A model generated the notes under the pieces. The model saw nothing but the letters and a program-made list of their open reading frames with translations, made no database searches and was not told where the DNA came from. A program made the translations under genes and the position numbers. 64,000 nt of DNA from contig CALLOA010000060.1 in NCBI GenBank assembly GCA_938005265.1, positions 19,292-83,291 of the forward strand, read 5' to 3'. Shown piece after piece: positions 33,105 through 42,258 of this stretch (positions are counted from its first letter, which is position 1; the number at the start of each line of letters is the position of its first letter). This DNA is from an uncultured Granulosicoccaceae bacterium (GTDB lineage: Bacteria > Pseudomonadota > Gammaproteobacteria > Granulosicoccales > Granulosicoccaceae).

Positions 33105-33895
33105 TGGCTTGTCTCTTGGGCATTTTGTGTCAGATGCTGGAACAGGCTGGCAACACTATTGTGCTGATGTATTTCACGTAATTCAGTTGTCCGGCCGGAT
33201 GAAATAACCTTGCCGTGATGCAGTATGTAAATATAATCAGCATCTTCAACTTCATCCATTAGATGTGTTGCCCAAAGTACACCGGTGCCATTTTCCTTGC
33301 AAAGTTGTTTCACTCGGCTTACAAAGTCTATGCGATTTTTATAGTCCAGGCCGACTGTTGGTTCATCAAGCAGCAACAAACCGGGTTTATGTAACAGAGA
33401 CCGTGCTAATTCAACCCGTCTTTGTTGGCCGCCACTGAGTTCAGTGATTTTTGCTTTCTTCAATTCAGCCAGTCCATGGGTATGTAATGCGGTATCAATC
33501 CGAGTCTTGGCTGTGTTGGACGGGATTCCCTGTAGCTGGCAAAAATAAAGCAGGTTTTGTAACACAGTGAGATCGCGATCCAGCGTTGGGCGCTGAAACA
33601 CGACACCAATTTGCGATAATGCTTGTTGTGTTGATGTAAGAAGACTTTGCCCTCCTATGTCTATGTTGCCTGAGGATGCGCCATAAAGTCCGGTTATAAT
33701 GGAAAAAAGTGTGGTTTTACCAGCGCCATTAGCGCCCAATAATGCTACAAAACTATTTCTTTCAACTTGTATATCAACATCATGAAGTACCTGCTTTTTT
33801 CCGTAATTGAAACAGATTTTGGAAACTGAGAGGGCGTCCTTGCCAGGCAGTCTTTCGTCTTGTTTGTTTTTCTCAGAGCTATAATCGGAGATCAT
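33101..33895 (-). CDS. ABC transporter ATP-binding protein, PQQ alcohol dehydrogenase system
   Basis: A 264-residue ABC ATPase with intact motifs: GANGAGKT, LSGGQQRR, LLLLDEPTVGLD. It couples with the downstream permease. I chose the ATG at 33895; the frame can be extended to a TTG at 33922, and neither has a strong ribosome site. About 30 residues precede the conserved core. The gene lies between the substrate-binding and permease genes in the minus-strand operon, the order known for the quinoprotein-associated ABC systems. The solute is unknown. Confidence 0.85.
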   Translation of the reverse strand: MISDYSSEKNKQDERLPGKDALSVSKICFNYGKKQVLHDVDIQVERNSFVALLGANGAGKTTLFSIITGLYGASSGNIDIGGQSLLTSTQQALSQIGVVFQRPTLDRDLTVLQNLLYFCQLQGIPSNTAKTRIDTALHTHGLAELKKAKITELSGGQQRRVELARSLLHKPGLLLLDEPTVGLDYKNRIDFVSRVKQLCKENGTGVLWATHLMDEVEDADYIYILHHGKVISSGRTTELREIHQHNSVASLFQHLTQNAQETSQ

Positions 33896-33946
33896 GGATG
33901 CGATGATGGATTCTGAAATCAAATGGGCTTAGAGCTACAGCTATTG

Positions 33947-35164
33947 TTATTCAGCCGCCTTGAACGCCTTGCAGGCTGATTGAGGTTCATCGATTCCCAG
34001 AGTATCCAGTTCGGTAAGTTGGTGCAGAAACCCATCCTGAGGGGAAACAGTAACAAGCATTCTAGGAGCCACTACCAGTACGGGTTGACGCAATTGGCCG
34101 TTGTAGGTTCTGAAGGTCAATGGTTTGCCTTTGAATCCAGCCAGTTTAAATTTGTCGGAAATCATGTGCTGTCGCAATATAGCGGGGTCCGCACTGTTGG
34201 TAACCGTAATGGCTTCTCCCAGTGTTCGCATCGCCAACCATGAATGGTAGTCAAGTCTTGTCATCGTTCGCGACGCGATTTTTTCAAAACGTCTTTGTAT
34301 TTGTGTGGCGCCCCATTGCTCATGGGAACGATGCCATGATGTTGGCATCAGCCCCTGCGTCCCAGCGATCAGGCGTGGTAATCGAGTACGGTAGGGTAGA
34401 TATTCACCGAATTCATCGATCTCGTCTGCCACGAGCAAGACGTCGTGTTCTTTGAACTGCGAAAATTGCGGTATTTCCTGTTGCGCATTGTGATGACCAG
34501 AATCCGTGCGTCTCGCACCGGGAATACTTGTCCAGTCTTTGCGATCTATTACCTTAAGACCGAAGCGTTTGCTGGCACGCTCCAGGGATTCTGCATATAG
34601 CGCGTCGTCTGGATGGCGTCCTTTGACGATTATCACCCGGTTCCATCGTTTCCATGCCAGATATTGCGCCAGTGCATCAGTCAGCATGGCACGTGAGGGT
34701 GCTACGTGAAAGACATTCGCTCTACAATCTGCATCCCGGACGCGATTGTCCTCAGCTCGTACGTTGATCAGTAAAGATTCAGGAAAGCGGTCAGCTACTG
34801 CAAGAAGATCGTCTGCCTCCAGATTGGCAACAATTATTTCAGGATCGTTTTCACCCGCTTTGGATATAGATTCCTTGATTTCAGCATCTTCTGCTACGAA
34901 TATATCGATAAGCCTGTATTCATGACCGAGAAACTTACCTGTGGTCTGGTTATCTTTGAGTCCCAGTTCAGCGCCTGAGAAACCGTCTTTCTCAACCCTT
35001 TTGTCTACCAGTGATAAGGGCAATGGTGATTCGATATCTCTGGCGATATAGTAAACTGGCACATCGATAGCAGCACTCAATGGTGCCACTACTGAGAAAA
35101 GTAGTGTGAGAAAAAATAAATGACGCCTTGTCTTGAAAATTCTATTTTGAATTTGTTGGAACAT
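33947..35164 (-). CDS. ABC substrate-binding protein, PQQ alcohol dehydrogenase system
   Basis: A 405-residue secreted protein (signal peptide to about residue 33) with a type-1 periplasmic-binding fold: AEDAEIKESISKAGENDPEI, then IIVANLEADDLLAV. It matches the family named for association with PQQ-dependent alcohol dehydrogenase. Two cysteines (near 150 and 398) might form a disulfide. It is encoded just upstream of the ATPase and permease genes. Because the permease is of the ABC-2 class, this protein may not be a classical uptake receptor. Its ligand is unknown. Confidence 0.83.
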   Translation of the reverse strand: MFQQIQNRIFKTRRHLFFLTLLFSVVAPLSAAIDVPVYYIARDIESPLPLSLVDKRVEKDGFSGAELGLKDNQTTGKFLGHEYRLIDIFVAEDAEIKESISKAGENDPEIIVANLEADDLLAVADRFPESLLINVRAEDNRVRDADCRANVFHVAPSRAMLTDALAQYLAWKRWNRVIIVKGRHPDDALYAESLERASKRFGLKVIDRKDWTSIPGARRTDSGHHNAQQEIPQFSQFKEHDVLLVADEIDEFGEYLPYRTRLPRLIAGTQGLMPTSWHRSHEQWGATQIQRRFEKIASRTMTRLDYHSWLAMRTLGEAITVTNSADPAILRQHMISDKFKLAGFKGKPLTFRTYNGQLRQPVLVVAPRMLVTVSPQDGFLHQLTELDTLGIDEPQSACKAFKAAE

Positions 35165-35197
35165 GGTAACCGTACTCTTTGCTATTGCTGGCCCAAA

Positions 35198-36124
35198 TCA
35201 TTGGCTGAATATTTCCACACTCTGAGAATCTTCTCCGGTATCTGGAATACCTAACTCTCCCTTGTAGAGTTTCATTATTGACGTGCCATCGAGTTTTCCG
35301 TTTCCAGCATCGTTGAGTTTGGAAAACAACATGGTGGCCTGCGCCGACATCGGTGTCTCAACATCAAGAGACTTTGCCAGATCACCAACCATTTGCAGAT
35401 CTTTGAGAATCTGGAAAGCATAGCCGGCCGGTTCAAAGTCACGTTTTATCATCCGCGGGAAGAGATGTTGCAACAGATTCGAACCGGCGTGTCCCCGGGC
35501 CAGTGCTGCAGGGATTTTTTCCGGGTCCACACCACCTGCCTCTGCCATGGCTAGCGCTTCTGCCTGTACGCAGTAGTTATTTAAAACCAGAATCTGGTTG
35601 ACCATCTTTGTTACCTGGCCAGCGCCAACATCCCCCATACGGGTGCATTCGCCAAGATGCTGCAGAATGGGTATTGCTCGTTCAAACGTCTGCTCTGTAG
35701 CACCTGCCATTATGGCAAGAGTTCCCTCACGCGCCGCCGATGGCCCGCCTGATACAGGAGCATCAATCCATTGTATTCCGGTTTTTTTGTTTAGACGTTG
35801 TGCGAAGTCTTTGGTGACATCTACCGGCGTAGTTGAATGATCGACCAGTATTTCAGCTATTCCCGGATTACCGCATAGGCCTTCCTTACTGAAAATAACT
35901 TCTTCGAGATCATTGGGTGTCATAACGCATACGTGAATTTGCGTGGCATGCCGGGCAATATCTGCCGGATTTTCTGTGGCTTTCACTCCCTGTTTTTTTG
36001 CAGCTTCAACCTTTTCGGGTTTGCGATCGTAACCGAATACAGAATAGCCTTTTTCAACGAGCCTTTCGGTAAAACCGCTACCCATCAAACCCAGACCAAC
36101 AAATCCTACATTAAAGTCACTCAA
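35198..36124 (-). CDS. NAD(P)-dependent beta-hydroxyacid dehydrogenase (3-hydroxyisobutyrate dehydrogenase-like)
   Basis: A 308-residue two-domain dehydrogenase: Rossmann motif VGLGLMGSG, the substrate-binding signature DAPVSGGPSAAREGTLAIMAG, and the catalytic Lys in GAGQVTKMVNQ. The family includes 3-hydroxyisobutyrate dehydrogenase and tartronate semialdehyde reductase; the substrate is not clear from sequence. It starts in a four-base overlap with the upstream pterin dehydratase gene and lies 33 bases from the ABC binding-protein gene, so it seems co-transcribed with both. Confidence 0.85.
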   Translation of the reverse strand: MSDFNVGFVGLGLMGSGFTERLVEKGYSVFGYDRKPEKVEAAKKQGVKATENPADIARHATQIHVCVMTPNDLEEVIFSKEGLCGNPGIAEILVDHSTTPVDVTKDFAQRLNKKTGIQWIDAPVSGGPSAAREGTLAIMAGATEQTFERAIPILQHLGECTRMGDVGAGQVTKMVNQILVLNNYCVQAEALAMAEAGGVDPEKIPAALARGHAGSNLLQHLFPRMIKRDFEPAGYAFQILKDLQMVGDLAKSLDVETPMSAQATMLFSKLNDAGNGKLDGTSIMKLYKGELGIPDTGEDSQSVEIFSQ

Positions 36125-36519
36125 CCTATCTCTCCTTTGCCAGCATCTGGATGGTCATATTTTATGTAACTATGTCTGGGTTCATCCGGCGTACCTGTTA
36201 ATGCGCCGTCTTCCTTACCCGGTTGCCATTGCACTAACTCTTCAATTTTTATTGCCAGTTCAAAATCCTTATCAGTAATGCCTTTTGCATGATGGTTTTT
36301 GAGTTTCACAACAACCTGATTAAAAGATGCAGCAATATCCGGATGGTGCCAGGCGGCTTCAGCCAAGTGGCCGACGGTGTTGATTACCATCAGGGTGCTC
36401 TTCCAGCTGCTGGTTTTGTATTTACGACAGATCCACCCTTGTTCAAAATACCAGAGTGGAAGATGCTGTGTCAGATGCTCCTGCACCTGTTGGTCGTTGT
36501 ATAAATTATCAGCTGCCAT
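36121..36519 (-). CDS. 4a-hydroxytetrahydrobiopterin dehydratase (pterin carbinolamine dehydratase) family
   Basis: A 132-residue protein with the pterin-4a-carbinolamine dehydratase core: AEAAWHHPDIAASF (the two His-Pro residues of the site) then VKLKNHHAKGITDKDFELA. The family usually recycles the pterin used by phenylalanine hydroxylase; many bacterial copies may instead act in pterin-cofactor metabolism, which would suit the tungsten AOR nearby. It has an N-terminal extension of about 20 residues and a C-terminal tail of about 30. It overlaps the deformylase stop by 11 bases. Confidence 0.84.
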   Translation of the reverse strand: MAADNLYNDQQVQEHLTQHLPLWYFEQGWICRKYKTSSWKSTLMVINTVGHLAEAAWHHPDIAASFNQVVVKLKNHHAKGITDKDFELAIKIEELVQWQPGKEDGALTGTPDEPRHSYIKYDHPDAGKGEIG

Positions 36520-37081
36520 AGCGTTTCACAATATTGGATACGTGCTCGCGAAAACCCTCTTCATATCGTTCTGTAAACTCGCTCCACGTACATAAAGTGG
36601 TGGTGTCTTCAACCTTGTCCGGGAAAAGTACTCCGTCCAGGTGGTCTTGCTCGTGTTGGAAAGTGCCGGCAGTAATTCCTTTGATTTCAAATTCGACCTT
36701 CTCAGCAAAACGATCCAGTCCGGTTACTTTGATTTCCGGGCAACGTTTTACGACACCCCGGAGATTGGGTATGGACAGACAGCCTTCGAAGTTGTCAAAC
36801 CTCTCTTGAGATTGAAATTCGATGCTCGGGTTGACCATAACAGTTAGTGGATATTCAGGTTTGTACGGGTATCGAGGGTTGTTGGCGACTTCCACGACAT
36901 AGATGCGGCGAGCAGATGCGACCTGATTGGCTGCGATACCTGCACCGTTGGCCTGTCGTTTGGTGTCGATCAGGTCGTCAATGAATTGCTGCATTTCGTC
37001 TGTTTTCAGCTCATCAATTGACACCTCTGTAGCTATTTCGCGTAGAACCGGGTGACCAATTTCAATGATATCCAGTGCCAT
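36509..37081 (-). CDS. def: Peptide deformylase
   Basis: A 190-residue metalloenzyme that removes the formyl group from nascent proteins. All three active-site motifs are present: GAGIAANQ (46-53), EGCLS (99-103, Cys is a metal ligand) and QHEQDHLDG (His143, His147 as ligands and Glu144 as base). It is probably a second deformylase, because it is not next to fmt as the main copy usually is; that is inference. It is first in a minus-strand run of six genes extending to the ABC permease at 32298. Confidence 0.92.
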   Translation of the reverse strand: MALDIIEIGHPVLREIATEVSIDELKTDEMQQFIDDLIDTKRQANGAGIAANQVASARRIYVVEVANNPRYPYKPEYPLTVMVNPSIEFQSQERFDNFEGCLSIPNLRGVVKRCPEIKVTGLDRFAEKVEFEIKGITAGTFQHEQDHLDGVLFPDKVEDTTTLCTWSEFTERYEEGFREHVSNIVKRYGS

Positions 37082-37235
37082 AAGTGCGTCCTTCCGGCAT
37101 CCCCGGAGTCGTCTAGTTGGATTTATTGGCGTTGCGCTACCTTAAGCAGCATCGTACTGGTATTCTACGCGGTTAGTGATAATACTGCCGGCCCTGAATC
37201 GGGGCCGGTTCGGCGCAATTAGTACGGAGACAATC

Positions 37236-37703
37236 ATGTCAGATTCAATACAGCAACGCCTGCAGGCCGCCTGCATCGAATTGCCGCCTGCACCGGCACC
37301 CGTGGCCGCCTATGTAGGCTTTGTAGAACACAATAATATCGTGACTGTATCAGGCCAGCTACCTTTTGCTGATGGCAAGCTGCTGCATACCGGCCAGTGT
37401 GGAGATACGGTGACACTGGAGCAGGGGGCCGCTGCCGCCAGGCAATGCGCGATCAATATGCTGTCGCAAATGGCTGCAGCCTGTAACGGTGACCTTGAGC
37501 GAATTGTCAGATGCATACGGCTGGGTGGTTTTGTTTCTTCCACTGCCGACTTTGTTGATCATCCAAAAGTAGTTAATGGTGCATCAGAGCTGATTGGCGA
37601 AATACTGGGTGATCGTGGAGTGCATGCTCGAGCAGCTGTGGGTGTAGCCTCGTTGCCGATGAATGCAGCGGTTGAAGTGGAAGGCCTGTTTGCAATCAGG
37701 TAG
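37236..37703 (+). CDS. RidA family protein
   Basis: A 155-residue YjgF/YER057c/UK114 family protein, slightly longer than typical RidA. It has VAAYVGFVEHNNIVTVSGQLPF at the start and GVHARAAVGVASLPMNAAVEVEGLF at the end, which hold the Arg of the active site. RidA hydrolyses reactive enamine/imine intermediates; this branch (YoaB-like) has fewer tested members. GGAG nine bases before the ATG at 37236 decides the start. It is divergent from peptide deformylase. Confidence 0.88.
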   Translation: MSDSIQQRLQAACIELPPAPAPVAAYVGFVEHNNIVTVSGQLPFADGKLLHTGQCGDTVTLEQGAAAARQCAINMLSQMAAACNGDLERIVRCIRLGGFVSSTADFVDHPKVVNGASELIGEILGDRGVHARAAVGVASLPMNAAVEVEGLFAIR

Positions 37704-37797
37704 CAGCTTCGGTTCGTAGAAAAGTTAGTCAATGCGCAAGCAAACCGCAAGCAAACAAGTCAGTTTCGGATTTCCAGCATCAAGCAAGCAGCAAGAC

Positions 37798-38808
37798 ATG
37801 AGTAAACAAACCTATTTGACGGGTATAACCACCACTGGCACGCCGCATCTCGGTAACTATGTGGGAGCTGTACGTCCGGCGATTGAAGCCAGCCGTATCG
37901 AGAGTAATGAGAGTTACTACTTTCTGGCGGACTACCATGCATTGATAAAATCAACTGATGCCGAGCTTGTCAGGCAGTCGCGCCTGGAGATAGCCGCGAC
38001 CTGGCTTGCATCCGGGCTGGATCCTGACAAGGTGACTTTCTATCGGCAATCGGATATACCGGAAATTCCTGAGCTGACCTGGATGCTAACCTGCATGGCG
38101 GCCAAAGGGCTGTTGAACCGTGCGCATGCATACAAAGCTCTGGTGCAGGAAAATGTTGAATCCGGCTCCGCTGATCCGGATAAGGGAATCACTATGGGGC
38201 TGTTCAGTTACCCCATCCTGATGGCTGCCGATATCCTTATGTTCAAGGCGACCAAGGTGCCGGTCGGTAAAGACCAGATTCAACATCTGGAAATGACTCG
38301 TGACATTGCCCAACGATTCAATCATCACTATGGTGAGTTGCTGGTCATACCAGAAGTTGTAGTTGAGGAACGCACGGCCGTATTGTCCGGCCTGGATGGG
38401 CGCAAAATGAGCAAGAGTTATAACAATACTATTCCCTTGTTTGAAACTGAAAAAAAGCTGCGCAAATCCATCATGAAAATAAAAACCAATTCGCTGGAGC
38501 CGGGTGAGCCTAAAGATCCTGACGACAGTGTGGTTTTCGAAATTTACAGGGCATTCTGTACTGATGAAGAAGCGGCTGCCATGCGAGAGGATTATGCTGC
38601 TGGCATTTCCTGGGGCGACTCCAAGCAGCGCCTGTTTGAGAAAGTTAATGAAACGCTGGCTGAACCGCGTGAAAAGTATCTGCAATTGATGGAGAAGCCG
38701 TCTGCCATTGACGATATTCTTGAAGAGGGTGCTCGCAAGGCCAGAATCGAATCGCGAGCACTAATGGATCAGCTGCGGGCCGCTACCGGCATTTCCGCTA
38801 AAGCGTAA
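37798..38808 (+). CDS. trpS: Tryptophanyl-tRNA synthetase
   Basis: A 336-residue class I aminoacyl-tRNA synthetase. The ATP-binding motif (HIGH-like) is TPHLGNYVG and the KMSKS loop is [11 protein letters not shown]. The sequence [13 protein letters not shown] is typical for bacterial TrpRS. I chose the ATG at 37798, after a repeated CGCAAGCAAAC element; the frame opens earlier at 37732 but without homology. It lies in a plus-strand group with an asparaginase and a DUF952 gene. Confidence 0.94.
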   Translation: MSKQTYLTGITTTGTPHLGNYVGAVRPAIEASRIESNESYYFLADYHALIKSTDAELVRQSRLEIAATWLASGLDPDKVTFYRQSDIPEIPELTWMLTCMAAKGLLNRAHAYKALVQENVESGSADPDKGITMGLFSYPILMAADILMFKATKVPVGKDQIQHLEMTRDIAQRFNHHYGELLVIPEVVVEERTAVLSGLDGRKMSKSYNNTIPLFETEKKLRKSIMKIKTNSLEPGEPKDPDDSVVFEIYRAFCTDEEAAAMREDYAAGISWGDSKQRLFEKVNETLAEPREKYLQLMEKPSAIDDILEEGARKARIESRALMDQLRAATGISAKA

Positions 38809-38829
38809 CCAGGCACAACAGGTAGAACC

Positions 38830-39843
38830 GTGAATCCAATATTGGTTAATCGCTGGCGAGGCAGTGCTATCGAAGGCAGGCATCGAGGCTTCGTTGCAGT
38901 GTGTGACAACAAGGGTCAGGTGGTATTCTCGATCGGCGATATCGATATGCCTCACTACCCGCGATCAGCGATAAAATTTATCCAGGCTGTACCTTTTGTC
39001 GAGTCAGGTGCTATTGAGCACTATGGTCTTGATAACCGGCACATAGCGCTTGCCTGTGCATCTCACAACGGTGAGTTCGCACATACCAATCTGGTTATAA
39101 ACTGGTTGGAAAAGGTCAAGCTTGAAGAGAGCGATCTGGAATGTGGTGCTGAACTCCCTCTGCACGCGCAAACCCAGTTCGAACTCATTCGTTCAAGCGG
39201 TGTGCCCCGTCGTTACCATCATAATTGCTCTGGCAAGCATATGGGTATGCTTACCACAGCACGTTACATGGGCGATAAAACAGCAGACTATCGCCTGTAC
39301 CAGCACAACGTGCAACAGCGATGGTTTCAGGTGCTTGAAGAATTGTGTGGGATAGAAGTTGCCAAGTTACCCTATGGCTATGATGGTTGTGGCATACCTA
39401 CGCTTGCCTTGCCCGGTCGTCTCCTGGCGACTGCAATGGCACGGTTGGGAGACCCGGCCGGGCTTGGCATGGAGCGAAAATTTGCTACCCAGATGATCTT
39501 GCAAGCTGTGTCTGAAGAGCCGTATCTGGTTGCAGGTGCTGACCGATTGTGCAGCGATCTGATGCTGGAAACGGGTAAACCGGTGCTGGTTAAAACCGGT
39601 GCTGACGGGTGTTATTGTGCGGTACTGACTGAACTCGGCCTGGGCATATCGTTAAAAATTGATGATGGCAACAAGCAGGCTGCTGAAGTCTTGCTGGGTG
39701 CTGTACTGAAACAGCTTGGCGCAATCGATGAAACGCAATACTCAAAACTGGCAAATCATTTTACGCCAACCATCAACAATTCACGCGGTGAAGCAATTGG
39801 TCATATTGAAATTGCCGGAGACGCAGGTTTTGGTGCGGCCTGA
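38830..39843 (+). CDS. L-asparaginase, AnsA/ReAV type (class 3)
   Basis: A 337-residue asparaginase of the rhizobial AnsA type, unrelated to the usual bacterial asparaginases. The catalytic residues of the Rhizobium etli enzyme are conserved: Ser46 and Lys49 in PRSAIKFIQ, and Ser in CASHNGE; zinc ligands are in NCSGKH and DGCGIP (Cys and Lys). It hydrolyses asparagine to aspartate and ammonia. It starts at a GTG. Its stop overlaps the ATG of the next gene by one base (TGATG). Confidence 0.88.
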   Translation: MNPILVNRWRGSAIEGRHRGFVAVCDNKGQVVFSIGDIDMPHYPRSAIKFIQAVPFVESGAIEHYGLDNRHIALACASHNGEFAHTNLVINWLEKVKLEESDLECGAELPLHAQTQFELIRSSGVPRRYHHNCSGKHMGMLTTARYMGDKTADYRLYQHNVQQRWFQVLEELCGIEVAKLPYGYDGCGIPTLALPGRLLATAMARLGDPAGLGMERKFATQMILQAVSEEPYLVAGADRLCSDLMLETGKPVLVKTGADGCYCAVLTELGLGISLKIDDGNKQAAEVLLGAVLKQLGAIDETQYSKLANHFTPTINNSRGEAIGHIEIAGDAGFGAA

Positions 39844-40238
39844 TGAGTGAGTCAGAAAGTAAGTCAGAAAAGAGCGATGCTGCTAGACAGGTTGCAACAG
39901 CAGTATCATCAAATTCCCGGAAGCCATTGAATAGCCGGAACAATACTGTTGTGTTTCATGTGGCCATGCATCCTGATCTGCACCGTGCTACCTCTGCAGG
40001 TCAATACGTTTGTGATTCCCTGGCCCGTGAAGGGTTTATCCATTGTTGCCTTTCTGAACAGTTGCCCGGTGTGCTGGAGCGTTATTTTTCCAACACCGCT
40101 GACTACACAGTGATTCAGATAGATGTAGCGAGTCTGCCTGATAAACTGAAACCTGTCTTTGAAAATACAGTGGGTGGCACGGAGTTATTCCCGCATATCT
40201 ACGGTGCCTTGCCACCAAATTCGTACAAGCCAATTTAA
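39843..40238 (+). CDS. DUF952 family protein
   Basis: A 131-residue protein. Residues 1-34 are a Ser/Lys-rich, probably disordered leader. The rest is a DUF952 domain: TVVFHVAMHPDLHRA, EGFIHCCLSEQLPGV, and ELFPHIYGALPPNS at the end. The fold resembles glutathione S-transferase-associated or ADP-ribosyltransferase-related small domains, but function is unknown. It is translationally coupled to the asparaginase gene. Confidence 0.82.
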   Translation: MSESESKSEKSDAARQVATAVSSNSRKPLNSRNNTVVFHVAMHPDLHRATSAGQYVCDSLAREGFIHCCLSEQLPGVLERYFSNTADYTVIQIDVASLPDKLKPVFENTVGGTELFPHIYGALPPNSYKPI

Positions 40239-40274
40239 AAAAAACGTGCAAAGAATGGTATCTATTGTTGTCGG

Positions 40275-41105
40275 CTACCACGCGTTATTGTCACGCTGGC
40301 GCCAGCGCGTTACATGCCGTTCAAAGCGTTGCAAGATGGCGAATTCTACGATCAGCATGATGACAACAAACGCCAGTGTGTAAGCCAGAATAGTAGCAAC
40401 ATCAAATAGCTGAAAATACAAGTGTATCTGGAACCCGACTCCATTGGAGCGCCCCAACAATTCAACTACCAGCACAATTTTCCAGATTAGTGAAATCCCG
40501 GAGCGCATGGCGGCGGCAAAGAACGGTTGTAACTGCGGAACAATGACATGCCTGATGCGTTGCCAGATACTGAACCTATAGACCTTGGCCATTTCAAGCA
40601 ATTCCACATCCAGTGTCCTTGCACCTTCGCGTAGCGTTACAACCACGTTTGGAATCTTGTTAACCGCTACTGCGCCCACCGCAGCCGCTTCATTCAGCCC
40701 GAACCAGATATAGGCAAGTACGATAATGACCAGTGCAGGAATGTTAAGCAGAAAAATAAGCCAGGAATCAAAAAAATCGTTGGCGCGTTTGTTCATGCCA
40801 AGCAAAATGCCGATTGCTGAGCCAATGGCCATGGCGATCACAAAGGCCATAATGACACGGGTCAAGGTCATGGAAAGGTGAAAAAACAATTCCCCACTGC
40901 TGGCTTCCGTTATAAGTGCCTGAAGCACGGCGAGGGGCGAGGGCAGTGCGCGGCTATTGCTGATAGATGCAGCAATTGCCCACACACAAACTAATACCAG
41001 CAGGGAAACAATCAGCGTGGGCCAACTGCCCCTGACAGCGTTTGTCTGACCAGCGGCGCCGCTTTTTGGCTTGGCGGATTCTTGGTTGTTTTCAGTCACG
41101 GACAT
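40275..41105 (-). CDS. ABC transporter permease (SsuC/TauC type), separate from other subunits
   Basis: A 276-residue membrane protein with six helices and an EAA-like loop (LEMAKVYRFSIWQRIRHVIVP), the binding-protein-dependent transport family. It has a short Lys/Ser-rich N-terminal tail and a basic C-terminal one. No ATPase or binding-protein gene adjoins it. A binding protein and an ATPase of the same transporter class, lacking a permease, are at 30395-32197 on the other strand, so the three may form one system. This is inference. Confidence 0.83.
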   Translation of the reverse strand: MSVTENNQESAKPKSGAAGQTNAVRGSWPTLIVSLLVLVCVWAIAASISNSRALPSPLAVLQALITEASSGELFFHLSMTLTRVIMAFVIAMAIGSAIGILLGMNKRANDFFDSWLIFLLNIPALVIIVLAYIWFGLNEAAAVGAVAVNKIPNVVVTLREGARTLDVELLEMAKVYRFSIWQRIRHVIVPQLQPFFAAAMRSGISLIWKIVLVVELLGRSNGVGFQIHLYFQLFDVATILAYTLAFVVIMLIVEFAILQRFERHVTRWRQRDNNAW

Positions 41106-41337
41106 ATAGCGCGGCTGTAGGGCTAAACAGGTTTTTTGGGGATCTGTTGACTGGAATGCTACTTATATCATTGGCCCTACACAATAGCACTCGCCATCAA
41201 ACCTCGCACTCCTATCTGGGTACGTGGTTAGCGAAATGTGCCGTTGCTGTAACAAGACACCACTGGTAGCTCAGCTAGACTACTAAATAATAGTTATAAA
41301 ATGTAGTAGTTAACACGATTGGCGGTGCTGAAATACT

Positions 41338-42216
41338 GTGAGTAAAGAGAGTGCTAAACGTAAACGCTTGGATATGCGCATACTGACTACATTGCTGGTG
41401 GTGGCGTTGGTGGTTATTGCGTTTATTAATCCGCTTGAAGAAACCAGCTCCTCTCATCTGGATAGTGCCTTCAAGCGCTCTCTTGCCGGTTTCGCAATCG
41501 CGCGTGGTCTGAATGGTGTTATTTCAGTAGCGCAAGGTACTGAATTTGCGGTTCAACCGGCCGGTATCGGTGTTATATTCGCGCCCGGTGAGATACTGGA
41601 TCCGGTAAATGATCTGGTTGAGCGTTTTTCCTGGATTATGTTGTTGGCGTCAAGCTCTCTTGGGGTTCAGCAAGTTCTGTTATCGATGAGCGCCTGGCAT
41701 GGAATCCTCATTGGCCTTTGTGTTGCAGGATGGGCCTTGCTATGGCTTTACTGGGTGGGAGGTAGTTCTCTGCCGCGCTTGCGCGCTTTTTTTGTTCGAT
41801 TGTTCCTCTTGATGGCTGTATTGCGTTTTATGGTCCCACTGATTTCTATTGCCAACGATTGGGTCTATCACACCTTTTTGAAGGAAAACTATGAAGTAGC
41901 CAGTTTGCAGCTGGAAACAGCGAGGGACAGCATTGATGACATCAATGAGGAAGTGCTTACCCAGAGTAGTGAAGATAATGGCGGAATTATCGATAAGGCA
42001 CGCAACATTTATCGCTCTGCTGTAAAGCAGATTGACTTTGAACAGCGATTGGATGATTACGGGCGTGTTGCAGATACAGTCAGTGAAAACATTATTCGCC
42101 TGATCGTGGTTTTTATAATGCAGACAGTGGTTTTCCCATTACTGTTCTTATGGGTTGTCTATGTGTTGATCAGGCGTTTGTTCAGTCCTGTCCCCATTGG
42201 CTCAAGTCGCCGCTAA
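41338..42216 (+). CDS. Conserved hypothetical membrane protein
   Basis: A 292-residue inner-membrane protein: one helix near the N-terminus (residues 16-34), then a loop of about 65 residues, further helices around residues 98-115, 122-145 and 150-180, and a C-terminal pair near residues 262-285. It contains an amphipathic, charged stretch (residues 186-240) with possible coiled-coil. It starts at GTG. I do not recognise its family. It is monocistronic and convergent with the phosphotransacetylase gene. Confidence 0.75.
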   Translation: MSKESAKRKRLDMRILTTLLVVALVVIAFINPLEETSSSHLDSAFKRSLAGFAIARGLNGVISVAQGTEFAVQPAGIGVIFAPGEILDPVNDLVERFSWIMLLASSSLGVQQVLLSMSAWHGILIGLCVAGWALLWLYWVGGSSLPRLRAFFVRLFLLMAVLRFMVPLISIANDWVYHTFLKENYEVASLQLETARDSIDDINEEVLTQSSEDNGGIIDKARNIYRSAVKQIDFEQRLDDYGRVADTVSENIIRLIVVFIMQTVVFPLLFLWVVYVLIRRLFSPVPIGSSRR

Positions 42217-42258
42217 TTGATTCGGGAAGCGTTTCCACGCCGGACTGTATTGTCAGCC

